Of a DNA stretch of 64,000 nt, positions 18,228 through 26,172 are shown piece by piece. Numbering within the stretch: the stretch's first letter is position 1; every line of letters begins with the position of its first letter. Origin of the DNA: Chengkuizengella axinellae (GTDB lineage Bacteria > Bacillota > Bacilli > Paenibacillales > KCTC-33759); the NCBI RefSeq assembly GCF_030730905.1, contig NZ_JAVAMP010000008.1, positions 124,001 to 188,000 on the forward strand, given 5' to 3'. Under the pieces are notes generated by a model that worked only from the letters and a program-made list of their open reading frames with translations, did no database searches and was not told the origin of the DNA. The position numbers and the translations under genes were made by a program.

Positions 18228-18690
18228 TCAATGAACGGCGAGTCTATGTTGCTGCTGATTCTTCCCTTTTTGTTTGTTTCTGAGATCTATCGGGCATGGT
18301 CCAAATCTTAAAGTAGTAACCCATAAACAAGTAGAAATGATGATTTGCCCAGGATCTTCATCCCCAACAACGAGACCTTCTCCTACGGCAGTAACTGTAA
18401 TTTCGGTATTACCGTTTATACAAACCAAATCATTTATTTTAAACTTGCTCGTAATTGGATCCTCAATACATGAGCACTCCCCTTTTACACTTTTTCTTAT
18501 AGGTTTTACCAGATCTGCTGGCGGTTTAGATGTCGTAGGTATGCAAACTGGAGTAATAACACCATTATCGTTTGTCGTTCCAGTTACAATAAAATTTTCG
18601 ACAGATGTGATTACTACAAACAGTCCATCTAAATCAGTAACAATGAAAACCTCTTCACTTATTATCTTTTAAAGCACCTGACGCTACCAT
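18228..18690 (-). pseudogene. Broken member of the CxCCxCPMQ Cys-rich family
   Basis: From about 18660 down to 18228 one frame encodes a protein parallel to the four intact paralogues at 20.1-22.6 kb: EEVFIVT, SVENFIVTG, VKGECSCIEDPITSKFKIND, VTAVGEGLVVG and IISTC. The frame has no usable start. The preceding ALKDN (compare CALKEF in the paralogues) is in another frame, so a one-base shift separates them, and the N-terminal Cys cluster is gone. The C-terminus also carries an unusual basic tail. It is a relic unless the frameshift is a sequencing error; even then the Cys-rich start would be missing. Confidence 0.75.
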
Positions 18691-18739
18691 ATCCACATAG
18701 GTCGATCATAATATACCACTTCCATGTGATACACAGTCG

Positions 18740-19399
18740 TTATTTTAAAGAGGCAGAATGTTTAACTTCTGTAAAATGCCAAGGAAAGAACTGGATCAGG
18801 ATAATCCCCACAGTTAACAAATACATTGCAATAGTACCGTTAGGATAAGCGTGAGATTGAAATACAATTGTTGCAATTCCTATTAATATTACACCTATTC
18901 GATTATAACCCTTCAAATAAAGAGCAATCGTTGCAGAAATTCCTGCAATGAGCCAAGATAGTACCGCAATTTTTACAATCAATCCCCCTCCTGGAACCTG
19001 AATTTGAAATAAAGTAATAAAGAGATCATTTAAGACTTCGTTTTGATCCAAGTCTGGGTTTGAATTCATAAAATGAAATAGTATTCCAGTCGAAATTCCT
19101 GCCACTGAGTCTAAGGCTGTATAAAACACTATGAAGAACCATAATCCAATTTTACTGATAATAGAAGCAACATTTTTGATATTTTCTAATAAAAAGAAGA
19201 CAGATAATGCAAGTAATCCAAACAAAGGGAGCTGTAATAAATGTAATATCAACCACCAATTAGCTTTCTCATGAGAGGACACCATCTCATTAAAATCCAC
19301 ATGATGAGGGTGCCAAATTTCCAAAGTACCTAAAAACAAAGGACCGCCTATCATAATGATTAACTTCCAATATCTTTTTAGTATCATTTTGAATCTCAT
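18740..19399 (-). CDS. Hypothetical multi-pass membrane protein
   Basis: The 219-residue protein has about six membrane helices and an early IWHPHHVDF loop with two His after helix 1. I do not recognise it with confidence; it resembles DUF4386-like small integral membrane proteins. AGAGAGGA abuts the first ATG, so the second ATG four codons later may be used. The divergent gene at 19527 and a 26-bp palindrome in the shared gap suggest possible co-regulation. Confidence 0.75.
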   Translation of the reverse strand: MRFKMILKRYWKLIIMIGGPLFLGTLEIWHPHHVDFNEMVSSHEKANWWLILHLLQLPLFGLLALSVFFLLENIKNVASIISKIGLWFFIVFYTALDSVAGISTGILFHFMNSNPDLDQNEVLNDLFITLFQIQVPGGGLIVKIAVLSWLIAGISATIALYLKGYNRIGVILIGIATIVFQSHAYPNGTIAMYLLTVGIILIQFFPWHFTEVKHSASLK

Positions 19400-19448
19400 T
19401 CCTCTCTTTTATCTCCATTACATCCAATCATATCATGATAAAAATCCA

Positions 19449-19474
19449 TATTATGTAATCTGGATTACATAATA
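19449..19474. promoter_or_regulatory. Large palindrome between divergent membrane-protein genes
   Basis: TATTATGTAATC (19449-19460) and GATTACATAATA (19463-19474) form a perfect 12-bp inverted repeat around TG. It lies where the -35 region of the plus-strand gene would be (TATAAT at 19491-19496), so it looks like an operator. The regulator is not identifiable here. Confidence 0.65.
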
Positions 19475-19526
19475 ATAAATTCATTCCTCCTATAATTGAA
19501 TTAATTAACTAAAGGAGGTTTTTTTT

Positions 19527-19994
19527 ATGTCTGAAGAAACAAAAAAATTCAATTTAAAAGCAGGTATTATAGCAAGTTTAGTTGGTGGACTTATCATGTC
19601 TATCATGTTAGGAATGATGGGATCTTTCCCTGGGATCGCATCTATGGTAGGAAGTGACTCTGCCATTGTAGGTTTTATAGTTCATTTAGTCATTAGTGCA
19701 ATTTTTGGTATTGGTTTTGCATACTTTATTGGGTTTATAAAACAACCAATAGTGGCAGGATTGATCTTTGGGGTTATTATTTGGGTTATAGGACCATTAA
19801 TTATTATGCCTCTATTAATGGGAGATGCAGGAGCTTGTGGTAGTGTTTGTGGAAGCGTTTGCGGTAGTACAACCGAACCATGTGGAAATGCTTGTGGAGG
19901 AGGTTCCTCTTCTGGAATGTGGTTGAGCTTGGTGAGTCATGTGATTTACGGAGTAGTTACTGGGGTTGCTTATAAACTGCTGCAGCCAAAATAA
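19527..19994 (+). CDS. Four-helix membrane protein with Cys-rich CGSVCGSVCGS loop
   Basis: The 155-residue protein has four predicted membrane segments (about 11-32, 45-66, 72-97 and 132-150). Between the third and fourth lies a short loop with seven Cys in 31 residues, GACGSVCGSVCGSTTEPCGN followed by ACGGG. Such spacing could bind a metal or form disulfides; this is inference. The start has a very strong AAAGGAGG site. I do not know a named family. It sits next to the Cys-rich coat-like cluster but reads toward it from the opposite strand. Confidence 0.8.
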   Translation: MSEETKKFNLKAGIIASLVGGLIMSIMLGMMGSFPGIASMVGSDSAIVGFIVHLVISAIFGIGFAYFIGFIKQPIVAGLIFGVIIWVIGPLIIMPLLMGDAGACGSVCGSVCGSTTEPCGNACGGGSSSGMWLSLVSHVIYGVVTGVAYKLLQPK

Positions 19995-20060
19995 TAATGA
20001 TAATTTTACATTTAGTAGAAATATTATATATCTAAAGTAAAGTTAAATTATCTTATGTAT

Positions 20061-20098
20061 TCATTGAAGTGACTATGTGATTATAGTCACTTCAATGA
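20061..20098. terminator. Long hairpin between convergent genes
   Basis: A perfect 16-bp inverted repeat, TCATTGAAGTGACTAT (20061-20076) and ATAGTCACTTCAATGA (20083-20098), has a 6-base loop. It separates the plus-strand membrane gene from the minus-strand Cys-rich gene. No strong T-run follows, but position and stability suggest bidirectional termination. Confidence 0.65.
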
Positions 20099-20105
20099 TC
20101 ATTTC

Positions 20106-20621
20106 TTACGTATTATTTTGAGGCAGTATTGTGTTTAACTCTTGTACAACTGGCATCTGTGAACTTGATGATGAGCTTGTTATGATCCAAAAAACACTAT
20201 TACAAGTAGATGCAATAAATGAATCATTAATTACTACAACACCTTCTCCCACGTTTGTAACGATACCAGTTATCAGACCCGACATATTCACTAATTCATT
20301 TACATTGAATTTATTTGTAGCTGCATTTTCAATACAAGCACAATTTCCTTTTGCATTTTGTTTGTTAGGTTTTAATGTAATTGGTCTTGGTGTTTGTGTA
20401 GTAAAAAATAAAATTTGATTTATAGGAAAGCAAATAAAATTATCACCGTTCATTCCGGTTAGATTGAAGTCTTGTACAGAGACATTATCTACAGGTAATG
20501 CTACTCCTCCAATAAGGTCAATAGTCGTAACTACTAATATCGATTCACCCTCAAACTGTTTTAAAGCACATTGCATTGGACATACACAACAATCACAAAG
20601 GTTTTCCTGGAAAACTCCCAT
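20106..20621 (-). CDS. Cys-rich CxCCxCPMQ family protein, paralogue A
   Basis: The 171-residue protein starts MGVFQENLCDCCVCPMQCAL, and like its neighbours has a middle KGNCACIENAATNKF motif, VGEGVVV and STCNSVF. A hydrophilic Ser-run and QNNT tail follow. There is no signal peptide or membrane segment. The ATG at 20621 is preceded by AAAGGAG; the longer frame to 20657 is not supported. I infer a structural spore-layer protein from the Cys-rich, secreted-signal-free, paralogous nature and a sporulation-like promoter; no function is proven. Confidence 0.82.
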   Translation of the reverse strand: MGVFQENLCDCCVCPMQCALKQFEGESILVVTTIDLIGGVALPVDNVSVQDFNLTGMNGDNFICFPINQILFFTTQTPRPITLKPNKQNAKGNCACIENAATNKFNVNELVNMSGLITGIVTNVGEGVVVINDSFIASTCNSVFWIITSSSSSSQMPVVQELNTILPQNNT

Positions 20622-20752
20622 AGGGATCACTCCTTTCAATTTATTTTTCAATTTCAATAATCTAATATGTTTCTAAAACGAAAATGGTATGGATAATTGC
20701 ACTCAGATTTGTAAATTCTACGTATGACTTTGTCTAAATTGTTTTTAAATTT

Positions 20753-20965
20753 TCAATTCCTTCTATTTGTGGAACATTTTTTATTTGAGTTTTGTACGTC
20801 TGCTTCTGAAACAGCTGCAGGATTCCCAAATTCTATAGTCTGAACCCCAAACTCCTTAGAACTATTTTGAAATATATTCGCTATATATCTTATGATGTAT
20901 GTTAGTTTTTGGAGTGGACGTTTGTACTCTGGAGTGCAATTTCCGCTTCTATCACAAATTAACTT
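20753..20965 (-). other. Open frame without a start codon in a 369-bp gene-free gap
   Basis: A 70-codon minus-strand frame (ending VSEADVQNSNKKC and a short basic tail) has no ATG, GTG or TTG start and overlaps a promoter-like element at 20886-20929. It may be chance or a gene relic. Otherwise the 20622-20990 gap holds only that element and the probable long leader of paralogue A. Confidence 0.25.
20886..20929 (-). promoter_or_regulatory. Shared upstream element plus sigma-E/K-like -10, paralogue A
   Basis: On the minus strand GAGTACAAACGTCCACTCCA (20929-20910) is followed 15 bases later by CATAAGATA (20894-20886), matching the mother-cell -10 form CATAnnnTA. The same 20-base element, with one change, and a CATATGATA box occur upstream of paralogue D. 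The predicted leader to the ATG at 20621 is about 260 bases. Confidence 0.55.
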
Positions 20966-20990
20966 TCAAAGTTATAGATCTGCAACTCAA

Positions 20991-21470
20991 TCATCTGTTC
21001 GGTACATTTTCCACAAAAAACACTCCATTACAAGTAGAAATAATGAACTGCTGCGACACTTCATTTTCTACGATAACAATACCTTCACCAACTTGGGTTA
21101 TAGTTCCTGAAATAAGATCATTAAACCCACTACCTATATTGACATTATCATTTATTTTTTTTGTTAATTTGTTTGTAAGTGAATCTTCAATACATGCACA
21201 ATCTCCCTTTACATTTTTCCTAATCGATTTTAAAGTTACTAGCTTTGACTCTTCTGGCAAAAAACTTAAAATTTGACTGATAGGAACACAAATTGGGATG
21301 CCCGAATCAGGATCACTACCTATTACGTTAAAATCTTTTACTGAAGATATCATTACTCTTACCTGTGTGAATAAAGTCCGTATCACCACATTCTCTCGAA
21401 TAAATTGTTGTAAAACACATTGCATTGGACATACACAACAATCACATATATTTTCTTGAAAAACTCCCAT
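20991..21470 (-). CDS. Cys-rich CxCCxCPMQ family protein, paralogue B
   Basis: The 159-residue protein begins MGVFQENICDCCVCPMQCVL and contains ICVPISQIL, KGDCACIEDSLTNKL, VGEGIVIVE and FIISTCNGVFFV. A few extra residues (TKKINDNVNIGSGFND) separate the middle and C-terminal motifs compared with the others. AAGGAGGGAG precedes the ATG at 21470. The Cys pattern of four N-terminal, two central and one C-terminal residues is kept, which suggests cross-linking or metal binding. It is the third gene in the D-C-B order. Confidence 0.82.
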   Translation of the reverse strand: MGVFQENICDCCVCPMQCVLQQFIRENVVIRTLFTQVRVMISSVKDFNVIGSDPDSGIPICVPISQILSFLPEESKLVTLKSIRKNVKGDCACIEDSLTNKLTKKINDNVNIGSGFNDLISGTITQVGEGIVIVENEVSQQFIISTCNGVFFVENVPNR

Positions 21471-21544
21471 CAAACTCCCTCCTTCTTATTCAAATTTTCT
21501 TAAATTAATTCTAGTCTAGTTAATAAACTATCGACTCTTAATTG

Positions 21545-22057
21545 TTATAGCCTTTTAACTGTTGAATTCACTTGTGAATTCATAACCGACTGTACCAACT
21601 GAATACCAGTACACGTCGATACAATATTTTGACTCCCATCATCATTACTAACTAATACAACAACTCCTTCTCCTACAGCCGTGACTGTAAAAGAACTGGC
21701 ACCAATTCCTATATCTACCGTATCATTTACTTTAAGTTTATTAGTCACTGCCTCTTCTAAACAAACGCAATCTCCTTTATTATTTTTTTTGTTAGGAATT
21801 AAATTGATAGGTTTAGGATTCATAGGAATAAAACCAAGCATTTTACTAATCGGTACACAAATCGGTGTAGGCGGTTCATTACTTTGGTTTGTGCCAATGA
21901 TGTTAAATTTCTCGACAGCGTCTATTTTTACGATAAGCGTACCATTAATAAAAGTAAGTATTGTGTTTACCGTTACTTCTTCTCCAATGAATTGTTTTAA
22001 TACATGTTGCATAGGACAGAAACAACAATTACAAATATTTTCTTCAAAGCTTCCCAT
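21545..22057 (-). CDS. Cys-rich CxCCxCPMQ family protein, paralogue C
   Basis: The 170-residue protein begins MGSFEENICNCCFCPMQHVL, so the fourth N-terminal motif position after CPMQ is His instead of Cys. It shares CVPISKML, KGDCVCLEEAVTNKLKVND, VTAVGEGVVVL and NIVSTCTG with the family and ends in a Val/Asn/Ser tail. The ribosome site GAGAGGAG is well placed. It starts 34 bases after paralogue D, so the two are probably cotranscribed. Confidence 0.82.
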   Translation of the reverse strand: MGSFEENICNCCFCPMQHVLKQFIGEEVTVNTILTFINGTLIVKIDAVEKFNIIGTNQSNEPPTPICVPISKMLGFIPMNPKPINLIPNKKNNKGDCVCLEEAVTNKLKVNDTVDIGIGASSFTVTAVGEGVVVLVSNDDGSQNIVSTCTGIQLVQSVMNSQVNSTVKRL

Positions 22058-22091
22058 TTAGATTTCTCCTCTCTTTATGACTTAGATAACT

Positions 22092-22571
22092 TTATTTTGA
22101 AACCACATTTGAAACCGTTCCTATATTATCTACAAAGATAACTCCATTACAGGTCGATACAATGTTTTGACCCGCTTCATTATTTAATATTACAACTCCT
22201 TCTCCTACAGCCCTTACAACACCTTGTAAACGACCCACATTAACTGTTTCATTGATTTTAAACTTGCTGGTAATTGAATCTTCCAAACATGTACAAGTAC
22301 CTTTGATATTTCTTTGAATTGGTTTTAGATTGATTTGTTTTGATTGAACAGGATTGAAATAAAGAATTTTACTAACTGGGATAATAATTTCTTCCCCGTT
22401 TGCCGAAGTACCCATGACAATAAAATCCTCTACAGTGAAAATGTTTACAACTAATGGAGAGATATTCCCAAAAAGAGTAAATATATTTACTTCTTCTTGT
22501 ATAAATTCTTTTAAAGCACACTGCATCGGACAAAAACAACAATCACATATACTTTCCTGAAAAAATCTCAT
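22092..22571 (-). CDS. Cys-rich CxCCxCPMQ family protein, paralogue D
   Basis: The 159-residue protein begins MRFFQESICDCCFCPMQCAL and has PVSKILYF, KGTCTCLEDSITSKFKINE, VRAVGEGVVIL and NIVSTCNGVIFV. I use the ATG at 22571 because AAAGGAGGGAAGC sits between it and an upstream in-frame start. It is the first gene after the promoter-like element at 22615-22657 and closest to the pseudogene copy in its KFKIN region. The family has no signal peptide and is probably made in the mother cell if the promoter call is right. Confidence 0.82.
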   Translation of the reverse strand: MRFFQESICDCCFCPMQCALKEFIQEEVNIFTLFGNISPLVVNIFTVEDFIVMGTSANGEEIIIPVSKILYFNPVQSKQINLKPIQRNIKGTCTCLEDSITSKFKINETVNVGRLQGVVRAVGEGVVILNNEAGQNIVSTCNGVIFVDNIGTVSNVVSK

Positions 22572-22614
22572 AAAGCTTCCCTCCTTTGAAATCATTTAAA
22601 AAGTCATTTATTGT

Positions 22615-22657
22615 TATCATATGTTTTATGTAGGTGATGGACTGGACGTTTGTACTC
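22615..22657 (-). promoter_or_regulatory. Shared upstream element plus sigma-E/K-like -10, paralogue D
   Basis: On the minus strand GAGTACAAACGTCCAGTCCA (22657-22638) lies 14 bases before CATATGATA (22623-22615). The 20-base element matches the one before paralogue A at 19 of 20 positions, and the -10 fits CATAnnnTA. The predicted start is about 40 bases before the gene. Confidence 0.6.
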
Positions 22658-22710
22658 AATACGTAAAATCAGTTTATGACCTAGTTTTAATGCAATTTAT
22701 CAAAAAACAC

Positions 22711-22739
22711 TTTACAAAGAAAAGAAATTATTGTATATT
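22711..22739 (+). promoter_or_regulatory. Sigma-A promoter of the 26-codon ORF/attenuator unit
   Basis: TTTACA (22711-22716), a 17-base spacer and TATATT (22734-22739) form a good vegetative promoter about 40 bases before the small ORF. Confidence 0.7.
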
Positions 22740-22779
22740 GATTTAGAAATTACTTACTAAATTTAAGGAGGAATGTTTT

Positions 22780-22860
22780 ATGACAATCAAATTACGAGTT
22801 TATACGTTAATTGCATTGAATAATACACAACCCTCCATTAATGATACGTTGATCAATTAG
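22780..22860 (+). CDS. 26-residue ORF upstream of rsgA, possible leader peptide
   Basis: ATG at 22780 follows AAGGAGG with ideal spacing, and the frame encodes MTIKLRVYTLIALNNTQPSI plus six residues. A good promoter lies upstream and a strong terminator 26 bases downstream. Bases 22823-22833 inside the ORF (ATACACAACCC) are perfectly complementary to 22892-22902, which forms part of the terminator stem and loop. Ribosome position on this ORF could therefore choose between pairing states. It may be a regulatory leader peptide or a free small peptide; no homology is recognised. Confidence 0.55.
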   Translation: MTIKLRVYTLIALNNTQPSINDTLIN

Positions 22861-22886
22861 TTCAATAACCTTCAATTGATTACTGT

Positions 22887-22919
22887 ACCGTGGGTTGTGT
22901 ATGTAACCCACGGTTTTTT
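22887..22919 (+). terminator. Terminator after the 26-codon ORF, with alternative pairing partner
   Basis: ACCGTGGGTT (22887-22896) pairs with AACCCACGGT (22905-22914), followed by six T. The 3' part of its left arm and loop can instead pair with 22823-22833, as expected for an attenuator. Confidence 0.85.
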
Positions 22920-22953
22920 AATAGTTAGATATGTATATTTGCTTATCTACTAC

Positions 22954-22978
22954 AAAGACCGTTTATACGGTCTTTTTT
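22954..22978 (+). terminator. Second hairpin before rsgA
   Basis: AAAGACCGT (22954-22962) pairs with ACGGTCTTT (22967-22975) and runs into a T-stretch. It is 30 bases before the rsgA ribosome site, so it too could control read-through into rsgA. Confidence 0.8.
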
Positions 22979-23022
22979 ATTTCCCAAAAAATAACAGTAT
23001 ATATTAATTGGAGGATTTTACA

Positions 23023-24081
23023 TTGAATTTAAACAAATTAGGTTGGAACGATCATTTTGAACATACATTTTTACCATATAAAGAAAATCAATTTATAGTT
23101 GGACGAGTAGCCTTGGAACACAAACGTTTGTACCGAGTGTATACGGAAAATGGAGAATGTTTAGCAGAAGTATCAGGTAAATTTAGATTTGAAGCTATTT
23201 CACGAGAAGATTATCCTGCTGTAGGGGATTGGGTTGTCCTTCAACAAATGGAAGGAGAAAACAAAGCGATTATCCATGCTGTTTTACCACGCAAAAGTAA
23301 ATTTTCTAGAAAAGTAGCTGGATCTACAATAGAAGAACAAATCATTGCAGCCAATGTAGATACTGTCTTTATCGTTATTTCTTTAAATGATGATTTTAAT
23401 ATGAGAAGAATTGAACGATATTTAATCATGGTTTGGGAAAGTGGAGCAAGTTCTGTCATTATATTAAGCAAAGCAGATTTGTGTGAAGATGTTGATGAGA
23501 AAGTATCTCAAGTTGAAACAGTTGCTATAAGTGTACCGATTTGCGTGATTAGTTCAGTAGAAAAAACAGGAATTGAACAGCTCGCTCCTTATATGAATGC
23601 AGGTGATACCATTACACTTACTGGATCATCTGGTGTTGGAAAATCGACTTTGGTCAATTTGTTAATGGAGAAAGAAGTACAAGAAATTCAAGAAATACGA
23701 CATGATGATAAAGGGAAACACACAACAACGTATCGAGAGTTGTTTTTATTGCCAAATGATGTGATCATGGTGGATACACCTGGTATGAGAGAATTTCAGC
23801 TTTGGGAAGCAGACGATAGCTTAGATCATACTTTCTCAGATATTGATCAGTTAGCTAATGAGTGTTATTTTAAGGACTGTTCTCACAACAACGAACCAAA
23901 GTGCGCAGTTAAAAGCGCAATCGAGAATGGAACGCTAGAAGAAAATAGATATGAAAGTTATTTAAAACTGAAGAAAGAACTTGCCTTTTTAGAAAGAAAA
24001 AATGATAAAAAAGCACAAAAGCTTGAAAGAGACAAATGGAAAAAAATAGCTGGAGATCGTACAAGAATGCATCGTCCATAA
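23023..24081 (+). CDS. rsgA: Ribosome small-subunit-dependent GTPase A (RsgA/YjeQ type)
   Basis: The 352-residue protein has the circularly permuted GTPase order of RsgA: an N-terminal OB fold, then G4 LSKAD, G1 GSSGVGKS (residues 201-208) and G3 DTPGMREF, and a C-terminal zinc-knuckle region CYFKDCSHNNEPKC. RsgA checks late 30S ribosome assembly and releases RbfA using GTP. The frame extends to a TTG at 23008, but that triplet is inside the TTGGAGG ribosome site; the TTG at 23023, eight bases downstream, is the likely start. Two hairpins lie just upstream, suggesting attenuation control. Confidence 0.93.
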   Translation: MNLNKLGWNDHFEHTFLPYKENQFIVGRVALEHKRLYRVYTENGECLAEVSGKFRFEAISREDYPAVGDWVVLQQMEGENKAIIHAVLPRKSKFSRKVAGSTIEEQIIAANVDTVFIVISLNDDFNMRRIERYLIMVWESGASSVIILSKADLCEDVDEKVSQVETVAISVPICVISSVEKTGIEQLAPYMNAGDTITLTGSSGVGKSTLVNLLMEKEVQEIQEIRHDDKGKHTTTYRELFLLPNDVIMVDTPGMREFQLWEADDSLDHTFSDIDQLANECYFKDCSHNNEPKCAVKSAIENGTLEENRYESYLKLKKELAFLERKNDKKAQKLERDKWKKIAGDRTRMHRP

Positions 24082-24169
24082 ATTAGTATAATCTTGATAA
24101 CATCGATACTGATTTAAATAGTGGATCACAAGGAAAAGCATAGAAAGAGTTTTTTAACAAAATTATGTT

Positions 24170-24198
24170 GAAAGGAGCTCTACAATAGAACTCCTTTC
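24170..24198. terminator. Hairpin between rsgA and DUF4179-type pseudogene
   Basis: GAAAGGAG (24170-24177) pairs with CTCCTTTC (24191-24198). It separates convergent units; the T-run is poor on both strands. Confidence 0.55.
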
Positions 24199-24206
24199 TC
24201 ATTAAA

Positions 24207-25456
24207 TTATTTAATTCTCACTTTAATATCTCCTTTGATGACTGATGGAAAATCAGTCAACGTAAACGTTAGCGGATTAGTATATTCCATTTTGGGAATG
24301 TCAACGAATAATTCGTCATTAAGTTCACCATTTCTAGAATATCCTATGTAATCGATGCTATACTCTACTCCACTTGCATCTATAAAATGATTCTGTAAAT
24401 TTGCGTGAATTGATTTAGATAATGCTAATGATTCATCTCTAGTAACATTAAACTCCAATCTTAACAATTCTCCAAATCTTTATTTATGATAAGTGATATA
24501 TTTTCATTTGAGGTGGTTCCTAAATCATTTTGGGATAAATCCACATTAAATTGCAGTTCATTTTTATTCATCGCACGAATTGTAGATAATTCGATGTACA
24601 TTTCTTCAGGATGATCAAAGTAATTACTTTCTAAATAAACAAGTTGTTCTGTATCATTCAGCTGTTTACCAATAAAACCACTAGATACAGTCTCCCAGAC
24701 ATTTCCTTCATGGTCAGAGATTCTTAAATCTTCAAATCCAAAAATCTCTTTTGAATTATTTTCATCAATACTGATCAATAATTCAGAGCGTATTGGATAA
24801 ATCGTTAAATCATGAAATGATAGTGATTGTCCTTCTATTTGCACAGTTTTATTGATTGAATAAAATCTACTTTTATTTTGAAACTTTTTTTTATCTACTT
24901 TAAATGGAATTGACCAGGTGCTCTCTAATTCTTTTGTATCTGAAAAGGTATTTCCAGCCTCTAATTTTAACTTCAAGATCATATCTTCGGGCTTATTTTC
25001 ATCAAAAAAGTAAAAATCAATTCGATCATATATGATATTGGATTGTTCTTCATTATTCACGGGAGAATTATATGTGCTGCCAGCACCATAGATTTCACCA
25101 TTTATTTTTAGTAATTCTACTGATTTAGAATACACCCTTTTAAAATCCCTTACACCCTCCATCGAATACAAAACGATCATTTTAGCTTCATCTACAATCA
25201 CTGATTCTACTGTAATTTTAATCCCTTCATGTTCGTCTGATTGTTCAATGATTTGAATAAAATCATGTTCAACTGCATTCATTAGTCCCTGATCTGTATT
25301 GATTAGGTTCATTAATTCACTGCTACTAAAGTCATTCTTCATAAACATTGGAGACTTCCATAATATGATAGTTATCATTGTTATTATAATTAGCAGCCCG
25401 ATCATTACTATTAATGTTTTATTATGCAAAGTCCCACTTCTTCTTTCTTTATCCAT
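24207..25456 (-). pseudogene. DUF4179/DUF5643-like membrane protein split by a frameshift
   Basis: Two overlapping frames together make one protein parallel to the intact neighbour at 26210: residues 1-331 (25456 to 24461; TM near 14-34, TDQGLMNAVEHDFIQ, IYPIRSELLISIDENNSKEI, ENISLII) and an 86-residue continuation (24467 to 24207) ending in the family's PLTFTLTDFP...IKVRIK. The shift lies near 24465-24480 around DLENC. A good ribosome site precedes the ATG. It is either a recently dead gene, a true two-part gene or a sequencing error; resequencing decides. Confidence 0.75.
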
Positions 25457-25503
25457 ACTCTCCCACCTTTTTCTATCTATACATTATACTTCATAGAAAT
25501 GAA

Positions 25504-26107
25504 TTAGTAGCGTACTTTAATTCGAACATCCCCATTTATTGTTGAAGGGAACCCAGTAAAAGTAAAGGTCAAAGGATAAGTATACTGTTGTTTTGGTATC
25601 TCTATTATGTACTCTTCTCCTGACGATTCTTTTATGTTACCACTGTTCAAATCCACTTTAAATTCCAAATTGTTTTTATCAAGCGCTCTTATGGAAGAGA
25701 ATTCAAAATATAATGCATCCGTTTTTTCAAAATAACTGCTTTCTAAATAAAAAAGGATCTCTGGATCACTTCCTGATGAGGTAAGGTCGTGTGGTCCACC
25801 CCCCCCATCTATTTCCATTGTCATCTACAATATATAAATCATCAAAACCAAAGATTTGTTTTGTATTATTATTTTCAAAGGACACTAGAAGCTCAGACCG
25901 TGTGGGATAAATCGTTAGATATTAATTCATCATATTTAAATTCTCCATCAGTTTTTACAAATACAGAAGGTTTCCATAAATATAAAATGATGGGCACTAC
26001 GAAAAGAACGATGATAAATGTAAATACCCATTTTATTTTATTCTTTTCTTTGAACTTTTTTAACTCTCCAAGTTCAACTTCTCATCCATCTTATTTCCAT
26101 TATTCAT
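25504..26107 (-). pseudogene. Decayed DUF4179-type copy with internal deletion and two frameshifts
   Basis: Fragments in three frames line up with the 26210-27484 paralogue: an N-terminal MNNGNKMDEKLNLE from the ATG at 26107, then the membrane helix FTFIIVLFVVPIILYLWKP in another frame, then directly IYPTRSELLVSFENNNTKQI with some 150 codons missing, and, after a run of eight G (25799-25806 on the complementary strand), the C-terminal half ending STINGDVRIKVRY. The deletion and shifts make a working product impossible. The remnant 106-codon frame keeps only the C-terminal domain. Confidence 0.8.
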
Positions 26108-26172
26108 GTTTATCCACCTCTTCCCGATAGACAATAATATCAAATTTGTTTATGCGTAGAAATATATTACAA

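Noticed and set aside
18274-18672. 132-codon plus-strand ORF opposite the broken Cys-rich copy
   Set aside because: The minus strand carries clear family homology over the same bases; the plus frame is its shadow.
20753-20965. 70-codon frame considered as a small gene
   Set aside because: No start codon, and it overlaps the promoter-like element of paralogue A. Kept only as a low-confidence note.
25789-26130. 113-codon plus-strand ORF
   Set aside because: It lies antisense to the decayed DUF4179-type copy and shows no family features.
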